The notes beneath the pieces were generated by a model that did no database searches, had not been told where the DNA came from, and was given only the letters and a program-made list of their open reading frames with translations. From NCBI RefSeq assembly GCF_000003605.2, contig NW_003130130.1, positions 1-64,000 of the forward strand: DNA of 64,000 bases, given 5' to 3'. The translations under genes and the position numbers were made by a program. The DNA is from Saccoglossus kowalevskii (Eukaryota; Hemichordata; Enteropneusta; Harrimaniidae). Positions within the stretch are counted from its first letter, which is position 1. Each line of letters starts with the position of its first letter. This document shows, piece by piece, positions 25,431 to 38,390 of this stretch.

Positions 25431-26330
25431 TTACACTGGTTCTCTTGTTATTGTATACACCCCAGTCTGCACTGGATACACTGGTTCACTTGTTATTGTA
25501 TACACCCCAGTCTGCTCTTGGTACACTGGTTCACTTGTTATTGTATACACCCCAGTCTGCTCTGGATACACTGGTTCACTTGTTATTGTATACACCCCAG
25601 TCTGCTCTGGATACACTGGTTCACTTGTTATTGTATACACCCCAGTCTGCTCTGGGTACACTGGTTCACTTGTTATTGTATACACCCCAGTCTGCTCTGG
25701 ACACACTGGTTCACATGTTATTGTACACACCCCTGTCTGCTCTGGACACACTGGTTCACTTGTTATTGTATACACCCCAGTCTGCTCTGGGTACACTGGT
25801 TCACATGTCATTGTATACACCCAAGTCTTCTCTGGATACACTGGCTCACACGTCATTGTATACACCCCAGCTTGCTCTGGACACACTGGTTCACTTGTTA
25901 TTGTATACACCCCAGTCTGCTCTGGGTACACTGGTTCACTTGTTATTGTATACACCCCAGTCTGCACTGGATACACTGGTTGACATGTCATTCCATGCAT
26001 CCCAGTCTGCTCTGGATACACTGGTTCACTTGTTATTGTATACACCCCAGTCTGCTCTGGATACACTGGTTCACATGTCATTGTATACACCCCAGTCTGC
26101 TCTGGGTACACTGGTTCACTTGTTATTGTATACACCCAAGCCTGCTCTGGATACACTGGCTCACATCTCATTGTATACACCCGAGTCAGCTCTGGATACA
26201 CTGGTTGAAATGTCATTCTATGCACCCCAGTCTGCTCTAGATACACTGGTCCACATGTTATTGTATACACCCCAGTCTACTCTGGATACACTGGTTCACA
26301 TGTCATTGTATACACCCCAGTCTGCTCTGG
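25431..26330. repeat. Module A archetype, 20 units, 900 bp
   Basis: This is the cleanest full A module. In order the units carry CTGGTTACAC, CTGCACTGG, CTCTTGGTACAC, two ordinary, GGGTAC, GGACAC with CACATG, TGTACACACCCCTG, GGGTAC, AAGTCTTCTCTGG with CACACG, CAGCTTGCTCTGG, GGGTAC, CTGCACTGG with TTGACATG, CCATGCATCCC, ordinary with CACATG, GGGTAC, AAGCCTGC with CACATCTC, CGAGTCAGC with TTGAAATG, CTCTAGATAC with GTCCACATG, and CAGTCTACTCTGG. The next CTGGTTACAC falls exactly 900 bp later. Confidence 0.88.
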
Positions 26331-26960
26331 TTACACTGGTTCACTTGTTATTGTATACACCCCAGTCTGCACTGGATACACTGGTTCACTTGTTATTGTA
26401 TACACCCCAGTCTGCTCTTGGTACACTGGTTCACTTGTTATTGTATACACCCCAGTCTGCTCTGGATACACTGGTTTACTTGTTATTGTATACACCCCAG
26501 TCTGCTCTGGGTACACTGGTTCACTTGTTATTGTATACACCCCAGTCTGCTCTGGACACACTGGTTCACATGTTATTGTACACACCCCTGTCTGCTCTGT
26601 ACACACTGGTTCACTTGTTATTGTATACACCCCAGTCTGCTCTGGGTACACTGGTTCACATGTCATTGTATACACCCAAGTCTTCTCTGGATACACTGGC
26701 TCACACGTCATTGTATACACCCCAGTCTGCTCTGGACACACTGGTTCACTTGTTATTGTATACACCCCAGTCTGCACTGGATACACTGGTTGACATGTCA
26801 TTCTATGCATCCCAGTCTGCTCTGGATACACTGGTTCACTTGTTATTGTATACACCCCAGTCTGCTCTGGATACACTGGTTCACATGTTATTGTACACAC
26901 CCCTGTCTGCTCTGGACACACTGGTTCACATGTTATTGTATACACCCCTGTCTGCTCTGG
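26331..26960. repeat. Truncated module A
   Basis: It begins as a second copy of the 25,431 module, with a GGTTTACTTG variant near 26,474 and CTCTGTACACACTGG near 26,596. After the CTGCACTGG and TCTATGCATCCC units it switches to TGTACACACCCCTG and the C-end units. Confidence 0.8.
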
Positions 26961-27470
26961 ATACACTGGTTGACATAACATTGTATTCACCCAAGTCTGC
27001 TCTCGATACACTGGCTCACAAGTCATTGTATACTCCCGCGTTTGGTCTGGATACACTGGGTCACATGTCATTGAATACACCCCTGTCTGCTCTGGACACA
27101 CTGGTTTCACATGTTATTGTATACACCCAAGTCTGCTCTGGGTACACTGGTTCACATGTTATTGTATACACCCAAATCTGCTCTGGGTACACTGGTTCAC
27201 ATGTTATAATGTGCACCCAAACCTGCTCTAAATACACTGGCTCACAATGTCATTGTATACACCCATAGTCTGCTCTGGATACACTGGCTCACATGTCATT
27301 GTATACACCAAAAGTCTGCTCTGGATACACTGGCTCACATGTCATTCTATGCACCCCAGTCTGCTGTGGATACACTGGCTCACATGTCATTGTATACACC
27401 CAAGTCTGCTCTGGGTACAGCGGTTGACATGTTATTGTATACACCAAAGTCTGCTCTGGATACACTGGTT
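26961..27470. repeat. C-end and degenerate module B
   Basis: GACATAACATTG near 26,972 and CCCGCGTTTGG near 27,033 lead into a damaged B copy. Unusual points between 27,062 and 27,320 are CATTGAATACACC, CTGGTTTCACATG, CCCAAATCTGC, GTTATAATGTGCACC, AAACCTGCTCTAAATAC, CTCACAATGTC, CCCATAGTCTGC and CCAAAAGTCTGC. Several are single-base gains, so the 45-bp phase shifts repeatedly. Confidence 0.8.
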
Positions 27471-29480
27471 CATATGTTATTGTATACACCCCTGTCTGCT
27501 CTGGACACACTGGTTCACATGTTATTGTACACACCCCTGTCTGCTCTGGACACACTGGTTCACTTGTTATTGTATACACCCCAGTCTGCTCTGGGTACAC
27601 TGGTTCACTTGTTATTGTATACACCCCAGTCTGCACTGGATACACTGGTTGACATGTCATTCCATGCATCCCAGTCTGCTCTGGATACACTGGTTCACTT
27701 GTTATTGTATACACCCCAGTCTGCTCTGGATACACTGGTTCACATGTCATTGTATACACCCCAGTCTGCTCTGGGTACACTGGTTCACTTGTTATTGTGA
27801 CACCCAAGCCTGCTCTGGATACACTGGTTCACATGTTATTGTATGCACCCAAGTCTGCTCTGGGTACACTGGTTCACTTGTTATTGTATACATCCCAGTC
27901 TGCTCTGGATACACTGGCTCACACGTCATTGTATACACCCCAGTCTGCTCTGGATACACTGGTTCACATGTTATTGTATACACCCAAGTCTGCTCTGGGT
28001 ACACTGGTTCACTTGTTATTGTATACATCCCAGTCTGCTCTGGATACACTGGCTCACACGTCATTGTATACACCCCAATCTGCTCTGGTTCACTTGTCAT
28101 TGTATACACCCAAGTCTGCTCTGGACACACTGGTTCACTTGTTATTGTATACACCCCAGTCTGCTCTGGATACACTGGCTCACATGTCACTGTATACACC
28201 CCAGTCTGCTCTGGGTACACTGGTTCACTTGTTATTGTATACACCCCAGTCTGCACTGGATACACTGGTTGACATGTCATTCTATGCATCCCAGTCTGCT
28301 CTGGATACACTGGTTCACTTGTTATTGTATATACCCAAGTCTGCTGTGGATACACTGGTTCACTTGTTATTGTATACACCCCGGTCTGCTCTGGGTACAC
28401 TGGTTCACTTGTTATTGTATACACCCCAGTCTGCTCTGGATACACTGGTTCACATGTTATTGTACACACCCCTGTCTGCTCTGGACACACTGGTTCACTT
28501 GTTATTGTATACACCCCTGTCTGCTCTGGACACACTGGTTCACTTGTTATTGTATACACCCCAGTCTGCTCTGGATACACTGGCTCACACGTCATTGTAT
28601 ACACCCCAGTCTGCTCTGGACACACTGGTTCACTTGTTATTGTATACACCTCAGTCTGCTCTGGGTACAATGGTTCACTTGTTATTGTATACACCCCAGT
28701 CTGCACTGGATACACTGGTTGACATGTCATTCCATGCATCCCAATCTGCTCTGGATACACTGGTTCACTTGTTATTGTATACACCCCAGTCTGCTCTGGA
28801 TACTCTGGTTCACATGTCATTGTATACACCCCCAGTTTTGCTCTGGGTACACTGGTTCACTTGTTATTGTATACACCCAAACCTGCTCTGGATACACTGG
28901 CTCACATCTCATTGTATACACCCGAGTCAGCTCTTGATACACTGGTTGAAATGTCATTCTATGCACCCCCAGTCTGCTCTAGATACACTGGTCCACATGT
29001 TATTGTATACACCCCAGTCTACTCTGGATACACTGGTTCACATGTCATTGTATACACCCCAGTCTGCTCTGGTTACACTGGTTCACTTGTTATTGTATAC
29101 ACCCCAGTCTGCACTGGATACACTGGTTCACTTGTTATTGTATACACCCCAGTCTGCTCTGGGTACACTGGTTCACTTGTTATTGTATACACCCCAGTCT
29201 GCACTGGATACACTGGTTGACATGTCATTCCATGCATCCCAGTCTGCTCTGGATACACTGGTTCACTTGTTATTGTATACACCCCAGTCTGCTCTGGATA
29301 CACTGGTTCACATGTCATTGTATACACCCCAGTCTGCTCTGGGTACACTGGTTCACTTGTTATTGTATACACCCAAGCCTGCTCTGGATACACTGGCTCA
29401 CATCTCATTGTATACACCCGAGTCAGCTCTTGATACACTGGTTGAAATGTCATTCTATGCACCCCAGTCTGCTCTAGATA
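27471..29480. repeat. Mixed A, C and A units
   Basis: Part of module A to about 27,800 ends in a GTTATTGTGACACCC unit (two bases lost), also present near 31,567. C-type units follow with the 36-bp unit 28,063-28,098 and AAGTCTGCTGTGG near 28,340. A-type units resume near 28,560, with GGGTACAATGG near 28,666. Around 28,828-28,975 there are extra bases (CCCCCAGTTTTGCTC, GCACCCCCAG). CTGGTTACAC is near 29,069. Confidence 0.72.
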
Positions 29481-31380
29481 CACTGGTTCACTTGTTATTG
29501 TATACATCCCAGTCTGCTCTGGGTACACTGGTTGACATGTCATTCTATGCATCCCAGTCTGCTCTGGGTACACTGGCTCACATGTCATTGTACACACCCC
29601 AGTCTGCTCTGAGGACACTGGTTCACTTGTTATTGTATATACGCCAGTCTGCTCTGGGTACACTGGTTCACTTGTTATTGTATACACCCCAGTCTGCTCT
29701 GGATACACTGGTTCACTTGTTATTGTATACACCCCAGTCTGCTCTGGATACACTGGTTCACTTGTTATTGTATACACCCCAGTCTGCTCTGGATACACTG
29801 GTTCACTTGTTATTGTATACACCCCAGTCTGCTCTGGGTACACTGGTTCACTTGTTATTGTATACACCCCCAGTCTGCTCTGGACACACTGGTTCACATG
29901 TTATTGTACACACCCCTGTCTGCTCTGGACACACTGGTTCACTTGCTATTGTATACACCCCAGTCTGTTCTGGGTACACTGGTTCACATGTCATTGTATA
30001 CACCCAAGTCTTCTCTGGATACACTGGCTCACACGTCATTGTATACACCCCAGTCTGCTCTGGACACACTGGTTCACTTGTTATTGTATACACCCCAGTC
30101 TGCTCTGGGTACAATGGTTCACTTGTTATTGTATACACCCCAGTCTGCACTGGATACACTGGTTGACATGTCATTCCATGCATCCCAGTCTGCTCTGGAT
30201 ACACTGGTTCACTTGTTATTGTATACACCCCAGTCTGCTCTGGATACACTGGTTCACATGTCATTGTATACACCCCAGTCTGCTCTGGGTACACTGGTTC
30301 ACTTGTTATTGTATACACCCAAGCCTGCTCTGGATACACTGGCTCACATCTCATTGTATACACCCGAGTCAGCTCTGGATACACTGGTTGAAATGTCATT
30401 GTATACACCCCAGTCTGCTCTGGATACACTGGTTCACATGTCATTGTATACACCCCAGTCTGCTCTGGTTACACTGGTTCACTTGTTATTGTATACACCC
30501 CAGTCTGCACTGGATACACTGGTTCACTTGTTATTGTATACACCCCAGTCTGCTCTTGGTACACTGGTTCACTTGTTATTGTATACACCCCAGTCTGCTC
30601 TGGATACACTGGTTCACTTGTTATTGTATACACCCCAGTCTGCTCTGGATACACTGGTTCACTTGTTATTGTATACACCCCAGTCTGCTCTGGGTACACT
30701 GGTTCACTTGTTATTGTATACACCCCAGTCTGCTCTGGACACACTGGTTCACATGTTATTGTACACACCCCTGTCTGCTCTGGACACACTGGTTCACTTG
30801 TTATTGTATACACCCCAGTCTGCTCTGGGTACACTGGTTCACATGTCATTGTATACACCCAAGTCTTCTCTGGATACACTGGCTCACACGTCATTGTATA
30901 CACCCCAGTCTGCTCTGGACACACTGGTTCACTTGTTATTGTATACACCCCAGTCTGCTCTGGGTACACTGGTTCACTTGTTATTGTATACACCCCAGTC
31001 TGCACTGGATACACTGGTTGACATGTCATTCTATGCATCCCAGTCTGCTCTGGATACACTGGTTCACATGTCATTGTATACACCCCAGTCTGCTCTGGGC
31101 ACACTGGTTCACTTGTTATTGTATATACCCAAGTCTGCTGTGGATACACTGGTTCACTTGTTATTGTATACACCCCAGTCTGTTCTGGGTACACTGGTTC
31201 ACTTGTTATTGTATACACCCCAGTCTGCTCTGGATACACTGGTTCACATGTTATTGTACACACCCCTGTCTGCTCTGGACACACTGGTTCACTTGTTATT
31301 GTATACACCCCTGTCTGCTCTGGACACACTGGTTCACTTGTTATTGTATACACCCCAGTCTGCTCTGGGTACACTGGTTC
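29481..31380. repeat. C fragment, module A, C fragment
   Basis: CTGAGGACACTGG near 29,611 and TATATACGCCAG near 29,637 mark a C fragment. Module A units follow with an extra C near 29,870, CTGTTCTGGG near 29,967, GGGTACAATGG near 30,110 and CTGGTTACAC near 30,469. C-type units (AAGTCTGCTGTGG near 31,135) return after 31,020. Confidence 0.73.
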
Positions 31381-31960
31381 ACTTGTTATTGTATACACCC
31401 CCAGTCTGCACTGGATACACTGGTTGACATGTCATTCCATGCATCCCAGTCTGCTCTGGATACACTGGTTCACTTGTTATTGTATACACCCCAGTCTGCT
31501 CTGGATACACTGGTTCACATGTCATTGTATACACCCCAGTCTGCTCTGGGTACACTGGTTCACTTGTTATTGTGACACCCAAGCCTGCTCTGGGTACACT
31601 GGTTATTTTATACACCCCAGTCTGCTCTGGACACACTGGTTCACATGTTATTGTTCACACCCCTGTCTGCTCTGGACACACTGGTTCACATGTTATTGTA
31701 CACACCCCTGTCTGCTCTGGACACACTGGTTCACTTGTTATTGTATACACCCCAGTCTGCTCTGGGTACACTGGTTCACATGTCATTGTTTACACCCAAG
31801 TCTTCACTGGATACACTGGCTCACACGTCATTGTATACACCCCAGTCTGCTCTGGACACACTGGTTCACTTGTTATTGTATACACCCAAGTCTGCTCTGG
31901 GTACACTGGTTCACATGTTATTGTATACACCCAAGTCTGCTCTGGGTACACTGGTTCACA
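31381..31960. repeat. Module A fragment with phase-shifting indels
   Basis: An extra C near 31,401, CCATGCATCCC near 31,438, the GTTATTGTGACACCC unit at 31,567 and CTGGTTATTTTATACACC near 31,600. Three GGACAC units follow (TGTTCACACCCCTG near 31,654, TGTACACACCCCTG near 31,700), then AAGTCTTCACTGG near 31,799, also seen near 7223. The last part parallels 7,020-7,390. Confidence 0.75.
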
Positions 31961-32480
31961 TTTTATAGTGTGCACCCAAGCCTGGTCTGGATACACTGGC
32001 TCACATGTCATTGTATACACCAAAGTCTGCTATGGATACACTGGCTCACATGTCATTGTATACACCCGAGTCTGCTCTGGGTACACTGGTCCACATGTCA
32101 TTGTATACACCCAAGTCTGCTCTGGATACACTGGCTCACATGTCATTGTATACACCAAAGTCTGCTCTGGATACACTGGCTCACATGTCATTGTATACAC
32201 CCGAGTCTGCTCTGGATACACTGGTTGAAATGTCATTCTATGCACCCCAGTCTGCTGTGGATACACTGGCTCACATGTCATTGTATACACCCAAGTCTGC
32301 TCTGGATACACTGGTTCATATGTTATTGTATACACCCCTGTCTGCTCTGGACACACTGTTTGACATGTCATTCTATGCACCCCAGTATGCTCTGGGTACT
32401 CTGGTTCACATGTCATTGTATACACATCAGTCTGCTCTGGATACACTGGTTCACATGTCATTGTATACACCCCAGTCTGC
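31961..32480. repeat. Module B copy related to 7,261-7,890
   Basis: TTTTATAGTGTGCACC near 31,961 with AAGCCTGGTCTGG, then CAAAGTCTGCTATGG, GGTCCACATG, GGTTGAAATG near 32,223, CTGCTGTGG, GGTTCATATG, CTGTTTGACATG, CAGTATGCTCTGG near 32,391 and ACATCAGTCTGC. AAGCCTGGTCTGG and CAGTATGCTCTGG tie it to the copy 24.6 kb upstream. Confidence 0.82.
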
Positions 32481-34240
32481 TCTGGTTACACTGGTTCACT
32501 TGTTATTGTATACACCCCAGTCTGCACTGGATACACTGGTTCACTTGTTATTGTATACACCCCTGTCTGCTCTGGATACACTGGTTCACTTGTTATTGTA
32601 TACACCCCAGTCTGCTCTGGATACACTGGTTCACTTGTTATTGTATACACCCCAGTCTGCTCTGGATACACTGGTTCACTTGTTATTGTATACACCCCAG
32701 TCTGCTCTGGGTACACTGGTTCACTTGTTATTGTATACACCCCAGTCTGCTCTGGACACACTGGTTCACATGTTATTGTACACACCCCTGTCTGCTCTGG
32801 ACACACTGGTTCACTTGCTATTGTATACACCCCAGTCTGTTCTGGGTACACTGGTTCACATGTCATTGTATACACCCAAGTCTTCTCTGGATACACTGGC
32901 TCACACGTCATTGTATACACCCCAGTCTGCTCTGGACACACTGGTTCACTTGTTATTGTATACACCTCAGTCTGCTCTGGGTACAATGGTTCACTTGTTA
33001 TTGTATACACCCCAGTCTGCACTGGATACACTGGTTGACATGTCATTCCATGCATCCCAGTCTGCTCTGGATACACTGGTTCACTTGTTATTGTATACAC
33101 CCCAGTCTGCTCTGGATACACTGGTTCACTTGTTATTGTATACACCCCAGTCTGCTCTGGGTACACTGGTTCACTTGTTATTGTATACACCCCAGTCTGC
33201 TCTGGACACACTGGTTCACATGTTATTGTACACACCCCTGTCTGCTCTGGACACACCCCTGTCTGCTCTGGACACACTGGTTCACTTGCTATTGTATACA
33301 CCCCAGTCTGTTCTGGGTACACTGGTTCACATGTCATTGTATACACCCAAGTCTTCTCTGGATACACTGGCTCACACGTCATTGTATACACCCCAGTCTG
33401 CTCTGGACACACTGGTTCACTTGTTATTGTATACACCCCAGTCTGCTCTGGGTACAATGGTTCACTTGTTATTGTATACACCCCAGTCTGCACTGGATAC
33501 ACTGGTTGACATGTCATTCCATGCATCCCAGTCTGCTCTGGATACACTGGTTCACTTGTTATTGTATACACCCCAGTCTGCTCTGGATACACTGGTTCAC
33601 ATGTCATTGTATACACCCCAGTCTGCTCTGGGTACACTGGTTCACTTGTTATTGTATACACCCAAGCCTGCTCTGGATACACTGGCTCACATCTCATTGT
33701 ATACACCCGAGTCAGCTCTGGATACACTGGTTGAAATGTCATTGTATACACCCCAGTCTGCTCTGGATACACTAGTTCACTTGTCATTGTATACACCCCA
33801 GTCTGCTCTGGTTACACTGGTTCACTTGTTATTGTATACACCCCAGTCTGCACTGGATACACTGGTTCACTTGTTATTGTATACACCCCAGTCTGCTCTT
33901 GGTACACTGGTTCACTTGTTATTGTATACACCCCAGTCTGCTCTGGATACACTGGTTCACTTGTTATTGTATACACCCCAGTCTGCTCTGGATACACTGG
34001 TTCACTTGTTATTGTATACACCCCAGTCTGCTCTGGGTACACTGGTTCACTTGTTATTGTATACACCCCAGTCTGCTCTGGACACACTGGTTCACATGTT
34101 ATTGTACACACCCCTGTCTGCTCTGGACACACTGGTTCACTTGTTATTGTATACACCCCAGTCTGCTCTGGGTACACTGGTTCACATGTCATTGTATACA
34201 CCCAAGTCTTCTCTGGATACACTGGCTCACACGTCATTGT
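32481..34240. repeat. Module A tract with a half-unit deletion
   Basis: CTGGTTACAC units near 32,485 and 33,812. CTGTTCTGGG and GGGTACAATGG variants occur twice each. Near 33,241-33,265 one 24-bp deletion joins GGACACAC to CCCTGTCTGC, so two CTGTCTGCTCTGG boxes lie 21 bp apart. The CTAGTTCACTTG unit near 33,773 is unusual. Confidence 0.8.
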
Positions 34241-35150
34241 ATACACCCGAGTCTGCTCTGGATACACTGGTCCACATGTCATTGTATACACCCAAGTCTG
34301 CTCTGGATACACTGGCTCACATGTCATTGTATACACCAAAGTCTGCTCTGGATACACTGGCTCACATGTCATTGTATACACCCGAGTCTGCTCTGGATAC
34401 ACTGGTTGAAATGTCATTCTATGCACCCCAGTCTGCTGTGGATACACTGGCTCACATGTCATTGTATACACCCAAGTCTGCTCTGGGTACAGCGGTTGAC
34501 ATGTTATTGTATACACCAAAGTCTGCTCTGGATACACTGGTTCATATGTTATTGTATACACCCCTGTCTGCTCTGGACACACTGGTTCACATGTTATTGT
34601 ACACACCCCTGTCTGCTCTGGACACACTGGTTCACTTGTTATTGTATACACCCCAGTCTGCTCTGGGTACACTGGTTCACTTGTTATTGTATACACCCCA
34701 GTCTGCACTGGATACACTGGTTGACATGTCATTCCATGCATCCCAGTCTGCTCTGGATACACTGGTTCACTTGTTATTGTATACACCCCAGTCTGCTCTG
34801 GATACACTGGTTCACATGTCATTGTATACACCCCAGTCTGCTCTGGGTACACTGGTTCACTTGTTATTGTATACACCCCAGTCTGCTCTGGATACACTGG
34901 TTCACATGTCATTGTATACACCCAAGTCAGCTCTGGATACACTGGTTCAAATGTCATTGTATACACCCCAGTCTGCTCTAGATACACTGGTCCACATGTC
35001 ATTGTATACACCCAAGTCTGCTCTGGATACACTGGTTCACATGTCATTGTATACACCCCAGTCTGCTCTGGACACACTGGTTCACTTGTTATTGTATACA
35101 CCCCAGTCTGCTCTGGGTACACTGGTTCACTTGTTATTGTATACACCCCA
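34241..35150. repeat. Module B part then module A part
   Basis: This enters module B at the CCCGAGTCTGC unit with GGTCCACATG, skipping the GTGTGCACC start, and continues through GGTTGAAATG near 34,402, CTGCTGTGG, GTACAGCGGTTGACATG near 34,488 and GGTTCATATG. A units with CCATGCATCCC near 34,734 follow. A run of units at 34,900-35,045 alternates CCCAAG and CCCCAG with CACATGTC. The same entry from AAGTCTTCTCTGG into CCCGAGTCTGC recurs at 63,480. Confidence 0.75.
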
Positions 35151-36000
35151 GTCTGCACTGGATACACTGGTTGACATGTCATTCTATGCATCCCAGTCTG
35201 CTCTGGATACACTGGTTCACATGTCATTGTATACACCCCAGTCTGCTCTGGGCACACTGGTTCACTTGTTATTGTATATACCCAAGTCTGCTGTGGATAC
35301 ACTGGTTCACTTGTTATTGTATACACCCCAGTCTGCTCTGGGTACACTGGTTCACTTGTTATTGTATACACCCCAGTCTGCTCTGGATACACTGGTTCAC
35401 ATGTTATTGTACACACCCCTGTCTGCTCTGGACACACTGGTTCACTTGTTATTGTATACACCCCTGTCTGCTCTGGACACACTGGTTCACTTGTTATTGT
35501 ATACACCCCAGTCTGCTCTGGGTACACTGGCTCACAAGTCATTGTATACACCCAAGTCTGCTCTGGGTACACTGGTTCACATGTCATTGTATACACCCAA
35601 GTCTTCTCTGGATACACTGGCTCACATGTTATAGTGTACACATCAGTCTGCTCTGGATACACTGGTTCACATGTTATTGTATACACCAAAGTCTGCTCTG
35701 GACACACTGGTTCACATGTCATTGTATACACCCAAGTCTTCTCTGGATACACTGGCTCACATGTTATAGTGTACACATCAGTCTGCTCTGGATACACTGG
35801 TTCACATGTTATTGTACACACCCCTGTCTGCTCTGGACACACTGGTTCACATGTTATTGTATACACCACTGTCTGCTCTGGATACACTGGTTGACATAAC
35901 ATTGTATTCACCCAAGTCTGCTCTGGATACACTGGCTAACAAGTCATTGTATACTCCCGCGTTTGGTCTGGATACACTGGCTCACATGTCATTGTATACA
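35151..36000. repeat. Module C with complete C end
   Basis: C order from TCTATGCATCCC near 35,184 through AAGTCTGCTGTGG near 35,282, GGCTCACAAGTC near 35,530, AAGTCTTCTCTGG, GTTATAGTGTACACATCAG near 35,627 and 35,762, TGTACACACCCCTG, GACATAACATTG near 35,893 and CCCGCGTTTGG near 35,957. The CTAACAAGTC variant near 35,936 is private. Confidence 0.82.
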
Positions 36001-36760
36001 CCCCTGTCTGCTCTGGACACACTGGTTCACATGTTATTGTATACACCCAAGTCTGCTCTGGGTACACTGGTTCACATGTTATTGTATACACCCAAGTCTG
36101 CTCTGGGTACACTGGTTCACATGTTATAGTGTGCACCCAAGCCTTGTCTGGATACACTGGCTCACATGTCATTGTATACACAAAAGTCTGCTATGGATAC
36201 ACTGGCTCACATGTCATTGTATACACCCGAGTCTGCTCTGGATACACTGGTCCACATGTCATTGTATACACCCAAGTCTGCTCTGGATACACTGGCTCAC
36301 ATGTCATTGTATACACCAAAGTCTGCTCTGGATACACTGGCTCACATGTCATTGTATACTCCCGCGTTTGGTCTGGATACACTGGGTTGAAATGTCATTG
36401 TATACACCCCTGTCTGTTCTGGACACACTGGTTCACTTGTTATTGTATACACCCAAGTCTGCTCTGGGTACACTGGTTCACATGTTATTGTATACACCCA
36501 AGTCTGCTCTGGGTACACTGGTTCACATGTTATAGTGTGCACCCAAGCCTGCTCTGGATACACTGGCTCACATGTCATTGTATACACCAAAGTCTGCTAT
36601 GGATACACTGGCTCACATGTCATTGTATACACCCGAGTCTGCTCTGGATACACTGGTCCACATGTCATTGTATACACCCAAGTCTGCTGTGAATACACTG
36701 GCTCACATGTCATTGTATACACCAAAGTCTGCTCTGGATACACTGGTTCACTTGTCATTG
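36001..36760. repeat. Two module B starts separated by a lone CCCGCGTTTGG unit
   Basis: A first B start (GTTATAGTGTGCACC near 36,123 with AAGCCTTGTCTGG and CACAAAAGTCTGC) proceeds to CAAAGTCTGCTCTGG, then meets CCCGCGTTTGG at 36,361 and a CTGGGTTGAAATG junction near 36,383. A second B start follows near 36,529. CTGTGAATACAC near 36,687 is private. Confidence 0.78.
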
Positions 36761-37720
36761 TATACACCCCAGTCTGCTCTGGATACACTGGTTCACTTGT
36801 TATTGTATACACCCCAGTCTGCTCTGGATACACTGGTTCACTTGTTATTGTATACATCCCAGTCTGCTCTGGGTACACTGGTTGACATGTCATTCTATGC
36901 ATCCCAGTCTGCTCTGGGTACACTGGCTCACATGTCATTGTACACACCCCAGTCTGCTCTGAGGACACTGGTTCACTTGTTATTGTATATACCCAAGTCT
37001 GCTGTGGATACACTGGTTCACTTGTTATTGTATACACCCCAGTCTGCTCTGGGTACACTGGTTCACTTGTTATTGTATACACCCAAGTCTGCTCTGGATA
37101 CACTGGTTCACATGTTATTGTACACACCCCTGTCTGCTCTGGACACACTGGTTCACTTGTTATTGTATACACCCCTGTCTGCTCTGGACACACTGGTTCA
37201 CTTGTTATTGTATACACCCCAGTCTGCTCTGGGTACACTGGCTCACAAGTCATTGTATACACCCAAGTCTGCTCTGGGTACACTGGTTCACATGTCATTG
37301 TATACACCCAAGTCTTCTCTGAATACACTGGCTCACATGTTATAGTGTACACATCAGTCTGCTCTGGATACACTGGTTCACATGTTATTGTATACACCAA
37401 AATCTGCTCTGGACAAACTGGTTCACATGTCATTGTATACACCCAAGTCTTCTCTGGATACACTGGCTCACATGTTATAGTGTACACATCAGTCTGCTCT
37501 GGATACACTGGTTCACATGTTATTGTACACACCCCTGTCTGCTCTGGACACACTGGTTCACATGTTATTGTATACACCCCTGTCTGCTCTGGATACACTG
37601 GTTGACATAACATTGTATTCACCCAAGTCTGCTCTGGATACACTGGCTCACAAGTCATTGTATACTCCCGCATTTGGTCTGGATACACTGGCTCACATAG
37701 TCATTGTATACACCCCTGTC
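36761..37720. repeat. Module C with complete C end
   Basis: CTGAGGACACTGG near 36,958, AAGTCTGCTGTGG near 37,004, GGCTCACAAGTC near 37,240, GTTATAGTGTACACATCAG near 37,339 and 37,474, TGTACACACCCCTG near 37,520, GACATAACATTG near 37,604 and CCCGCATTTGG near 37,668. CTCACATAGTCATTG near 37,691 carries two extra bases. Confidence 0.82.
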
Positions 37721-38390
37721 TGCTCTGGACACACTGGTTCACATGTTATTGTATACACCCAAATCTGCTCTGGGTACACTGGTTCACATGTTATTGTATA
37801 CACCCAAGTCTGCTCTGGGTACACTGGTTCACATGTTATAATGTGCACCCAAGCCTTGTCTGGATACACTGGCTCACATGTCATTGTATACACAAAAGTC
37901 TGCTATGGATACACTGGCTCACATGTCATTGTATACACCCGAATCTGCTCTGGATACACTGGTCCACATGTCATTGTATACACCCAAGTCTGCTCTGGAT
38001 ACACTGGCTCACATGTCATTGTATACACCAAAGTCTGCTCTGGATACACTGGCTCACATGTCATTGTATACACCCGAGTCTGCTCTGGATACACTGGTTG
38101 AAATGTCATTCTATGCACCCCAGTCTGCTGTGGATACACTGGCTCACATGTCATTGTATACACCCAAGTCTGCTCTTGGTACAGCGGTTCACATGTTATT
38201 GTATACACCAAAGTCTGCTCTGGATACACTGGTTCATATGTTATTGTATACACCCCTGTCTGCTCTGGACACACTGTTTGACATGTCATTCTATGCACCC
38301 CAGTATGCTCTGGGTACTCTGGTTCACATGTCATTGTATACACATCAGTCTGCTCTGGATACACTGGTTCACATGTCATTGTATACACCC
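37721..38390. repeat. Full module B
   Basis: GTTATAATGTGCACC near 37,834 with AAGCCTTGTCTGG, CACAAAAGTCTGC, CTGCTATGG, CCCGAATCTGC, GGTCCACATG, CAAAGTCTGC, GGTTGAAATG near 38,096, CTGCTGTGG, CTCTTGGTACAGCGG near 38,173, GGTTCATATG, CTGTTTGACATG, CAGTATGCTC near 38,301 and ACATCAGTCTGC. AAGCCTTGTCTGG and CACAAAAG are shared with the B start near 36,123. Confidence 0.82.

Noticed and set aside
36361-36372. CCCGCGTTTGG as a G/C-rich regulatory site
   Set aside because: It occurs 12 times (two as CCCGCATTTGG), nearly always at the end of module C, and is best read as a unit variant.
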